5,506 bases of DNA from an uncultured Eubacteriales bacterium (lineage in GTDB: Bacteria > Bacillota > Clostridia > Oscillospirales > Oscillospiraceae): assembly GCA_900554855.1 (NCBI GenBank), contig USIZ01000109.1:1-5506 (forward strand). Direction: 5' to 3'. Position numbers and translations under genes: made by a program. The notes under the pieces are model-generated. The model was not told where the DNA came from. It did not search any database and saw only the letters and a list, made by a program, of their open reading frames with translations. This document shows positions 1 through 4,994 of the stretch, piece after piece (position 1 is the first letter of the stretch; every line of letters begins with the position of its first letter).

Positions 1-57
1 CACTTGGTCGGGATGATCAACGAGATTTTGCGCGATATAGGTCAGAAGTTCTTTCAT
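1..57 (-). CDS. khpA: KhpA (YlqC), KH-domain RNA-binding protein, N-terminal fragment
   Basis: Only the first 19 codons lie in the window; the gene continues past the left edge. They read MKELLTYIAQNLVDHPDQV, which matches the usual N-terminus of the small (about 75-80 aa) KH-domain protein KhpA/YlqC. The GxxG RNA-binding loop would lie outside the window and was not seen. In the family, KhpA binds RNA and in several Firmicutes pairs with KhpB (Jag/EloR) to influence cell elongation and division. The start follows the rpsP stop by 21 nt. Upstream there is only a weak GAGG (69-72, 11 nt from the ATG), so translation may depend partly on coupling to rpsP. The position right after rpsP is the conserved Firmicute arrangement and strongly supports the call despite the short sequence. 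Confidence 0.85.
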   Translation of the reverse strand, partial: MKELLTYIAQNLVDHPDQV

Positions 58-78
58 AACGTGTCGAGCCTCGATTTC

Positions 79-318
79 TTACAGAACGCCGGCTTTTTTC
101 AGCAGACCCTTCACGGTCTCGGTGGGCTGGGCACCAGTCTTGATCCAAGCCTGAGCGCGCTCGGCGTCGACCTTGATCTCGGCGGGCTCGGTCAGGGGAT
201 TGTAAGTGCCGATCTCCTCGATGAAGCGGCCGTCACGGGGATAACGAGAATCCGCCACAACGATACGATAGAAAGGAGCCTTCTTGGCGCCCATGCGGCG
301 CAGTCTGATTTTAACCAT
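79..318 (-). CDS. rpsP: 30S ribosomal protein S16
   Basis: This encodes a 79-aa S16, a primary-binding protein of the 30S subunit that helps fold the 5' domain of 16S rRNA. The hallmark N-terminus MVKIRLRRMGAKKAPFYRIV is present, followed by VADSRYPRDGRFIEEIGTYNP (about residues 21-41), the typical S16 core. The C-terminal part (AQAWIKTGAQPTETV, GLLKKAGVL) also fits. Length is near the short end of the bacterial range (about 80-90 aa). The ATG start has an excellent Shine-Dalgarno GGAGGTG at 328-334, 9 nt upstream. The gene lies 59 nt downstream of ffh and 21 nt upstream of khpA, with no terminator visible in either gap, so it is read as part of the ylxM-ffh-rpsP-khpA operon. Confidence 0.98.
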   Translation of the reverse strand: MVKIRLRRMGAKKAPFYRIVVADSRYPRDGRFIEEIGTYNPLTEPAEIKVDAERAQAWIKTGAQPTETVKGLLKKAGVL

Positions 319-377
319 GTATCATTCACCTCCAACAGATTGTTGACATTGTATTTGAAAAGCGCTTTGGGCGCGTC

Positions 378-1799
378 TCAACGTTTTTTCTTGCGCTTCT
401 TATTGGGCTTGGTGCGTCCCTTGGAGTGGCCGCCGCCCATGCCTCCGCCGCCGAAGCAGCCCATGCCGGGCATTCCGCCGCCCATCATGCCCTTCAGGGC
501 CTTGGGCATCTTGCCGCCGGAGATGGAACGGGTCAGGTTCTGCATCATATCGAACTGCTTCAGCACCTGATTGACCTGCTGCACAGTGGTGCCGCTGCCG
601 GCGGCGATACGCTTGCGGCGGCTGGCGTTCAGAAGAGAGGGATCATCCCGCTCCGCAGGGGTCATGGACTGGATGATCGCCTCGGTGCGGGTGAGGATGT
701 TTTCGTCAATATCCTCCTCGTTTACTTTGCCCTTCATCCCAGGCAGCATACCCATGATATCGGATAGAGAACCCATTTTGCGCAGCTGCTTCAACTGCTC
801 GTAGTAATCAGCCAGCGTAAAGCGGTTCTTTTTCAGCTTTTCCTGGAGTTTTGCGGCCTGCTCTTCATCAAAGTTGGCCTCGGCTTTCTCGATCAGAGAG
901 AGCATATCGCCCATGCCGAGGATCCGGCTGGCCATTCGGTCGGGGTGGAATACCTCGATCTGATCCAACTTTTCACCGATACCGGCAAACTTGATGGGCT
1001 TTCCGGTGGTCGCACGAATGGAAAGCGCGGCGCCGCCGCGGGCATCGCCGTCCAGCTTGGTCAGCATAACGCCGGTCAGATCCAGCGCGTCATTAAAGGC
1101 GACTGCCGCGTTGACGGCATCCTGACCGATCATGGCGTCCACGACCAGCATGATCTCGTTGGGCTGAACCGCTGCCTTGATGCGCTTCAGCTCATTCATC
1201 AGCTCCTCGTCAACATGAAGACGACCGGCGGTGTCCAGAAACACCATGTCATTGCCGTGCTTGCGGGCGTGGTCGACAGCGGCGGTGGCGATCTCTACCG
1301 GGTCGATCTGCCCCATCTGGAACACCGGTACGCCGACCTGTTCACCGACTACTTCCAACTGCTTGATGGCAGCGGGACGGTAGACGTCGCAGGCGACCAG
1401 CAGGGGGCGTCGGCCGGAACGTTTGAAGTGACCCGCAAGCTTGGCTGCGTTCGTCGTTTTACCGGCGCCCTGAAGACCGACCATCATAATAACGGTGGGT
1501 CCTTTGGGCGAGGTGTTGATGCCTTCGGCCTTGCCGCCCATCAGCTCAGTCAGTTCTTCGTTGACGATCTTGATGACCATCTGAGCAGGGGAGAGCGATT
1601 TCAGCACATCGGTGCCGACCGCACGCTCTGTGACCCGGTTGACAAAGTCTTTGACCACCTTGAAGCTGACGTCGGCTTCAAGCAGAGCCAACTTGACTTC
1701 TCGCATGGCCTCGCGGACATCGGACTCCGTCAGACGGCCTTTACCGCGCAGACGGTTGAATGCATTGGTGAGTTTTTCAGTCAATCCCTCAAAAGCCAT
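378..1799 (-). CDS. ffh: Signal recognition particle protein Ffh (SRP54 GTPase)
   Basis: The 473-aa product is the protein core of the SRP. It binds 4.5S/6S RNA and the signal sequences of nascent membrane and secreted proteins, and docks with FtsY at the membrane. The N domain is about residues 1-90 and includes the ALLEADV motif (38-44). The G domain has P-loop GLQGAGKT (108-115), DVYRPAA (138-144), DTAGR (189-193), TKLDGDARGG (247-256) and GIGEK (273-277). The methionine-rich M domain (about 300-440) has LPGM (352-355) and the RNA-binding helix SRRKRIAAGSG (393-403). All key GTPase residues are intact. The tail is unusual: a Gly/Met stretch with one Cys (436-457), then a Lys/Arg-rich end (460-473). 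The ATG has AAGGAG (1806-1811) 6 nt upstream, inside the end of ylxM, and the two genes are only 3 nt apart, indicating translational coupling. Confidence 0.99.
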   Translation of the reverse strand: MAFEGLTEKLTNAFNRLRGKGRLTESDVREAMREVKLALLEADVSFKVVKDFVNRVTERAVGTDVLKSLSPAQMVIKIVNEELTELMGGKAEGINTSPKGPTVIMMVGLQGAGKTTNAAKLAGHFKRSGRRPLLVACDVYRPAAIKQLEVVGEQVGVPVFQMGQIDPVEIATAAVDHARKHGNDMVFLDTAGRLHVDEELMNELKRIKAAVQPNEIMLVVDAMIGQDAVNAAVAFNDALDLTGVMLTKLDGDARGGAALSIRATTGKPIKFAGIGEKLDQIEVFHPDRMASRILGMGDMLSLIEKAEANFDEEQAAKLQEKLKKNRFTLADYYEQLKQLRKMGSLSDIMGMLPGMKGKVNEEDIDENILTRTEAIIQSMTPAERDDPSLLNASRRKRIAAGSGTTVQQVNQVLKQFDMMQNLTRSISGGKMPKALKGMMGGGMPGMGCFGGGGMGGGHSKGRTKPNKKRKKKR

Positions 1800-1802
1800 G
1801 GG

Positions 1803-2168
1803 TTACTCCTTCAGCATTTCCGCGTACTTGCCGATCTTCTGGGCCAGTTCCATCAGATCTGTGCTCTGGTAACGCTCTGCGTTGATCGTCTGGATCTGTG
1901 CAGCGGCATTTTCAATTTCTGCACTGATCTTCTGCATTTCGAGGAAGCGGGCCACAATGCCGGTCTTTTCCTCCATCTCATTGAGGATGGCCTCAGAGCG
2001 GACCAGAACATCGCGCACACCCTGACGGGTGATCCCGGCGTTTTCTGCAATCTCCGCCAGAGACAGATCCTCGTTATAATAGAGGTCGAAAAATTCCTTT
2101 TGCCGATCCGTCAGGAGATCCCCATAAAAGTCGAACAGCATTGTCATATGGAATGCTTTATCTTTCAT
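1803..2168 (-). CDS. ylxM: YlxM-family helix-turn-helix SRP accessory protein
   Basis: This encodes 121 aa from the ATG at 2168. The N-terminal part resembles sigma-70 region 4: LLTDRQKEFFDLYYNEDLS (about 18-36) leads into the helix-turn-helix SLAEIAENAGITRQGVRD (36-53). The C-terminal half (about 54-121) is Glu/Ala-rich and looks alpha-helical or coiled-coil (MEEKTGI, FLEMQKISAEIENAA, LMELAQKIGKYAEML). In the family, YlxM is encoded just before ffh, and in Streptococcus mutans it has been reported to interact with SRP components and modulate their function; DNA binding has not been the established role. An in-frame TTG at 2204 would add 12 residues. The ATG at 2168 is preferred because it has GGAGGG 6 nt upstream, and because the TTG lies only about 10 nt from the predicted mRNA 5' end. 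It is the first gene of the operon. Confidence 0.95.
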   Translation of the reverse strand: MKDKAFHMTMLFDFYGDLLTDRQKEFFDLYYNEDLSLAEIAENAGITRQGVRDVLVRSEAILNEMEEKTGIVARFLEMQKISAEIENAAAQIQTINAERYQSTDLMELAQKIGKYAEMLKE

Positions 2169-2174
2169 GTGGTT

Positions 2175-2180
2175 CCCTCC
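2175..2180 (-). promoter_or_regulatory. Ribosome binding site that fixes the ylxM start
   Basis: GGAGGG sits 6 nt before the ATG at 2168. It selects this ATG over the in-frame TTG at 2204, which has no comparable site in front of it. It lies outside the predicted leader hairpin and is therefore accessible. Confidence 0.85.
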
Positions 2181-2191
2181 AATTCGGTTTG

Positions 2192-2211
2192 GTAAAGCAG
2201 GCAAGCTTTAC
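2192..2211 (-). other. Predicted 5'-terminal hairpin in the ylxM operon leader
   Basis: On the minus strand GTAAAGC (2211-2205) and GCTTTAC (2198-2192) form a perfect 7-bp stem around a 6-nt loop (TTGCCT). With the promoter at 2222-2250, transcription should start near 2214-2215, so the stem would begin about 3-4 nt from the mRNA 5' end. No U-run follows, so it is not an intrinsic terminator. Hairpins at an mRNA 5' end are known to protect some transcripts from decay; that role here is inference. Confidence 0.45.
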
Positions 2212-2221
2212 AACAGGTAGG

Positions 2222-2250
2222 ATTGTACTATATTTCTCCCACGGTGTCAA
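2222..2250 (-). promoter_or_regulatory. Promoter of the ylxM-ffh-rpsP-khpA operon
   Basis: The -35 box TTGACA (2250-2245) is a perfect consensus match. The -10 box TACAAT (2227-2222) matches 5 of 6 positions, with an ideal 17-bp spacer. The predicted start is near 2214-2215, giving a leader of about 46 nt before the ylxM ATG. Such a strong sigma-A-type promoter fits constitutive, growth-linked expression of SRP and ribosomal genes. No operator-like repeat overlaps it. Confidence 0.88.
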
Positions 2251-2332
2251 GCATTTTCCCTTGTATATTTTCTATAAATCGAGAAAGAGTAGAAACGAGC
2301 TGGAATAGAAGGACAGAAATTGAAAATTAGGG

Positions 2333-2361
2333 GTGCCAAGCAAGGGAAAATCATGTATAAT
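2333..2361 (+). promoter_or_regulatory. Candidate promoter for the M16-M16-lgt genes
   Basis: A perfect -10 box TATAAT (2356-2361) is preceded, with a 17-bp spacer, by GTGCCA (2333-2338), which matches 4 of 6 bases of TTGACA. A second TATAAT occurs exactly 20 bp downstream (2376-2381), but its best -35 candidates match only 2-3 of 6. Either box could drive the rightward genes; the first is better supported. Initiation near 2368 or 2388 would leave a leader of about 40-60 nt. Confidence 0.5.
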
Positions 2362-2391
2362 AGATTGATATAACATATAATAAAGCGCGTA

Positions 2392-2414
2392 TGCCGCTGT
2401 CTGCGGCTGCGGCA
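2392..2414 (+). other. GC-rich hairpin(s) in the ymfF leader
   Basis: TGCCGC (2392-2397) can pair with GCGGCA (2409-2414), a 6-bp stem with an 11-nt loop. Alternatively GCCGC (2393-2397) can pair with GCGGC (2403-2407), a 5-bp stem with a 5-nt loop. The two are mutually exclusive and end 3-10 nt before the Shine-Dalgarno site. No U-run follows, so neither is a terminator. They may merely tune translation; function is unknown. Confidence 0.3.
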
Positions 2415-2417
2415 ATC

Positions 2418-2422
2418 GGAGG
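2418..2422 (+). promoter_or_regulatory. Ribosome binding site supporting the TTG start of ymfF
   Basis: GGAGG lies 8 nt before TTG at 2431. There is no better in-frame ATG nearby: the next is codon 9 at 2455, which has no Shine-Dalgarno site and would shorten the conserved N-terminus. This site therefore supports the TTG start. Confidence 0.8.
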
Positions 2423-2430
2423 CGGATCCA

Positions 2431-3726
2431 TTGACCACAGAGCGTATTGAACTCATGCCGGGCGTCTGGCTGACGGCAGTTCGCACCGATAAATTTAAGA
2501 GTAGCTATTGGGCGCTGCGCCTGATGGCACCGCTTCAGCGGGAGACAGCGTCGCTCAATGCACTGCTGCCCTATGTGCTGCGCCGGGGCACGGCACGCTT
2601 TCCCGACCTTACCAGCCTCTCTGCCGAACTGGATGAACTGTACGGCGGTATCATTGAGCCTGTCGTCAGCAAGCAGGGAGACGTGCAGGCCATCGGCTTT
2701 GCGGCGTCTTTTTTGGACGATGCCTGTGTTCCGGAGTCGGTTCCGCTGATGGAACGTGCTGCAACGCTGCTGGGCGAACTCCTGCTCCATCCTGCGACAA
2801 AAAATGGCCGCCTGCGGCAGGAATACGTGCGCAGTGAGCAGGAAAACCTGATTCGCATGATCGAAAGCCGTCGCAATAACAAGCGCGAGTACACTCGTCG
2901 GCGGCTGGTGGAGGAGATGTTCTCCGGCGAGAGCTATGCGCTGGATCGACTGGGAGATGCGGCAGAGCTGAGAAAAATCACAGCGCTGAAGCTGTTCGGC
3001 CAATACCAGACGATGCTGGAGAAGGCTCCTATCGAGCTTTACTACTGCGGCTCCGTGCCTGCCAAACGGGTGGAACTGGCCTGGAGAGAGGCGCTGATGG
3101 GCCTGCCCCGTAGCAATGAACGCTACCTGATAGAGACAAGTGCGTGCCGGGGCGTCCCCTCTGAGGTGCGCTGCGTCACCGAGCGGATGGAAGTGACGCA
3201 GGGTAAAATGGAACTGGGCTTCCGTACCGGTGTGAGCGTTTCTGACCCCATGTTTCCCGCCCTGCTGGTGGCCAACGCCATGTTCGGCGGCACGACCCAC
3301 TCCCGTCTTTTCCTCCATGTACGGGAAAAACGGTCACTGTGCTACTATGCCGTTTCCTCACTGGCGAAGCAGAAGGGGGTGCTGATCGTCTCCTGCGGGG
3401 TAGATCCTGCAAATTTTGAGACTGCGCAGACAGAGATCCTGCACCAGTTGGACGAGCTTCAGCAGGGGGAGTTTACCCCGGAGGAGTTTGTGGCGGCGCA
3501 GAAAAGCGTGCTGAACGATTTGCGCTCCTCCCTGGACGAGCAGAGCTCCCTCTGCACCCAGTGGATGCTCCAGCGCGCAGCGGGAGAGCCCTTTGAACCG
3601 GAGACACTCATTGCGAGAGTGAGTGAGGTGACTGAGGGCATGACTGCTGCTGCGGCCATGGAAATCAAACTGGACACGGTGTATCGTCTGACCGGCTCCA
3701 GGGAAGAGGAGGCAGGCATCGTATGA
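2431..3726 (+). CDS. ymfF: M16-family peptidase-like protein YmfF, non-catalytic subunit
   Basis: This is a 431-aa cytosolic M16 (pitrilysin/insulinase-type) protein from a TTG start; no signal peptide or membrane segment is visible. The region that would carry the zinc motif HxxEH reads ALLPYVLRRGT (44-54), with Ala, Pro and Tyr at 44, 47 and 48 in place of His, Glu and His, so it should not bind zinc or cleave peptides. The C-terminal M16 domain is intact, with FGG (285-287) and SRLFLHVREKRSLCYY (291-306), which holds the conserved Arg/Tyr substrate-binding element. Such inactive members typically form a chamber with an active partner, here the next gene. Family naming in databases links YmfF/YmfH to EF-P 5-aminopentanol modification; the molecular role is not evident from this sequence. 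Its stop overlaps the next start (ATGA). Confidence 0.9.
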   Translation: MTTERIELMPGVWLTAVRTDKFKSSYWALRLMAPLQRETASLNALLPYVLRRGTARFPDLTSLSAELDELYGGIIEPVVSKQGDVQAIGFAASFLDDACVPESVPLMERAATLLGELLLHPATKNGRLRQEYVRSEQENLIRMIESRRNNKREYTRRRLVEEMFSGESYALDRLGDAAELRKITALKLFGQYQTMLEKAPIELYYCGSVPAKRVELAWREALMGLPRSNERYLIETSACRGVPSEVRCVTERMEVTQGKMELGFRTGVSVSDPMFPALLVANAMFGGTTHSRLFLHVREKRSLCYYAVSSLAKQKGVLIVSCGVDPANFETAQTEILHQLDELQQGEFTPEEFVAAQKSVLNDLRSSLDEQSSLCTQWMLQRAAGEPFEPETLIARVSEVTEGMTAAAAMEIKLDTVYRLTGSREEEAGIV

Positions 3727-4985
3727 AAGAACTGGAGTTTCCCCGTATTGGCGAGCGCTGTTATTACGACACCTTGCCCAACGGTCTGCCGGTCTATGTG
3801 CTGCCCAAACCCGGCTTTTCCAAAAGCTTTGCCTTTTTTGCCGTGCATTACGGCGGCAATGATACGCATTTTCGCGTAGGCGAGCGTTGGCATCAGACAC
3901 CGGCGGGGGTGGCACACTATCTGGAACACAAGATGTTCGACATGCCGGAGGGCAATGCCCTTCAAGTCATGTCCGAACGCGGTGCATCGGTAAACGCGTT
4001 TACCGGTGCGGATATGACCGGCTACTATTTTTCCTGCACTGATCTTGTCTATGAAAATCTGCGCGATCTTTTGCGCTTTGTTACAACGCCCTATTTCACC
4101 GAGGAGAGTGTGGCCAAAGAGCAGGGGATCATCGGCCAGGAGATCCGCATGATTGAGGATGATCCCGATTGGCAGATCTACCACCATCTGATGCAGGCGC
4201 TGTATACCGGTCATCCGATCCGCAATGGCGTGGCAGGATCGGTGGAATCGATTGCCGCCATCACGCCGGAAATTCTGGAGAGCTGTCACAAGACGTTCTA
4301 TCAGGCTTCTAACATGGTGCTCTGCGTGGCGGGCAGTGTGGATCCCCGTGAGGTGTTCCGCGTTGCGGCTGCCATTGTCCCGGCAGACGAGAAAAGAACG
4401 ATCTGGCGTGACCACGGTGAACCGGAGGCCATGGAGTCCGCAGAGCAGGAGACTATAATGGAGATGGAGGTCTCCGCCCCCAACTTCCTGCTGGGTTTCA
4501 AGACGGAACCGGACAGTTCTCTGCGCAGTAAGCTGGTTGGTGAGCTGGCGGCAGAGCTGTTGGCAGGTGAGTCCAGTCCGCTGTACGCAAAACTTTATCA
4601 GGCCGGACTCATTAATAAGACCTTCGGACTGGACTTCGAGTCCAATAGCGAGACTGCGCATTTTGTGTTTGGCGGCGAGAGTTCTAATCCCGCTGCGGTG
4701 ACAGAGGCGATCTTGAACGAAGGCGTACGCATTGCATGGAACGGTCTGGATGAGGCCGCATTCCGACGTGCCCGCCGGGCGGAGTACGGCGCCCGGGTGC
4801 GGGCACTCAATTCCTTTGATCATCTATGTATTCAGATCGCCAAGGGTCATTTTGCGGGCTATCAATACCTTGATTTTGCCGCGCTCTATGATCAGATCAC
4901 CCGGCAGGAAGTGGAGGAACTGCTGCGCGAATCCATCACCGGAACCCGAAGTGCTCTATCCATCGTCAATCCCAAAGGAGTGTAA
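3723..4985 (+). CDS. ymfH: M16-family zinc metallopeptidase YmfH, catalytic subunit
   Basis: The 420-aa product is an M16 metallopeptidase with the inverted zinc motif HYLEH (65-69): His65 and His69 as metal ligands and Glu68 as the general base. By alignment with mitochondrial processing peptidase beta, KEQGIIGQE (132-140) supplies Glu140 as the distal zinc ligand, with Glu133 the conserved partner acid. NAFTGADMTGYYFSC (91-105) is the typical following strand region. SSPLYAKLYQAGLI (284-297) is the C-terminal-domain element characteristic of the YmfH branch. No signal peptide is seen, so it is likely cytosolic. The ATG overlaps the ymfF stop by 4 nt (ATGA) and has AGGAGG (3707-3712) 10 nt upstream, indicating coupled, near-equimolar translation and a YmfF/YmfH heteromer. 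Its physiological substrate is unknown; family names tie it to EF-P modification. Confidence 0.93.
   Translation: MKELEFPRIGERCYYDTLPNGLPVYVLPKPGFSKSFAFFAVHYGGNDTHFRVGERWHQTPAGVAHYLEHKMFDMPEGNALQVMSERGASVNAFTGADMTGYYFSCTDLVYENLRDLLRFVTTPYFTEESVAKEQGIIGQEIRMIEDDPDWQIYHHLMQALYTGHPIRNGVAGSVESIAAITPEILESCHKTFYQASNMVLCVAGSVDPREVFRVAAAIVPADEKRTIWRDHGEPEAMESAEQETIMEMEVSAPNFLLGFKTEPDSSLRSKLVGELAAELLAGESSPLYAKLYQAGLINKTFGLDFESNSETAHFVFGGESSNPAAVTEAILNEGVRIAWNGLDEAAFRRARRAEYGARVRALNSFDHLCIQIAKGHFAGYQYLDFAALYDQITRQEVEELLRESITGTRSALSIVNPKGV
4974..4980 (+). promoter_or_regulatory. Ribosome binding site of lgt with long spacing
   Basis: AAAGGAG ends 14 nt before the lgt ATG, longer than the usual 5-10 nt, and overlaps the last codons of ymfH. 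No in-frame alternative start exists between the ymfH stop and this ATG, because both genes are in the same frame and TAA at 4983 closes it. The ATG call therefore stands, and lgt translation may rely on ribosomes terminating on ymfH. Confidence 0.6.
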
Positions 4986-4994
4986 TCACCAGCT

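Noticed and set aside
64..74. Short palindrome TCGAG-C-CTCGA between rpsP and khpA
   Set aside because: The stem is only 5 bp with a 1-nt loop and has no U-run, so it is not a terminator and is probably chance.
319..377. Gap between ffh and rpsP examined for a terminator or promoter
   Set aside because: No stable hairpin with a U-run and no convincing -35/-10 pair was found; only the rpsP Shine-Dalgarno site is clear.
4..570. Open frame of 188 codons on the plus strand over rpsP and the ffh tail
   Set aside because: The proline/methionine-rich end is simply the reverse reading of the Gly/Met tail of Ffh. No independent evidence of coding.
945..2195. Open frame of 416 codons on the plus strand, antisense to ffh and ylxM
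   Set aside because: It mirrors ffh, whose GTPase motifs are certain. The translation is rich in His, Gln, Leu and Gly with no recognisable domain, and it has no convincing ribosome binding site. It is a shadow frame from codon composition.
2169..2204. Extended ylxM start at TTG 2204 (12 extra residues)
   Set aside because: It has no ribosome binding site, would start about 10 nt from the predicted mRNA 5' end inside a hairpin, and the ATG at 2168 has an ideal GGAGGG.
2272..3318. Open frame of 348 codons on the minus strand, antisense to ymfF
   Set aside because: It is antisense to a clear M16 gene, His/Gln/Arg-rich and without recognisable domains. It also runs through the intergenic promoter region. 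Shadow frame.
3459..4823. Open frame of 454 codons on the minus strand, antisense to ymfF and ymfH
   Set aside because: Though longer than ymfH itself, it overlaps two genes with intact family motifs and an ATGA junction. Its translation resembles no family known to me. Shadow frame.
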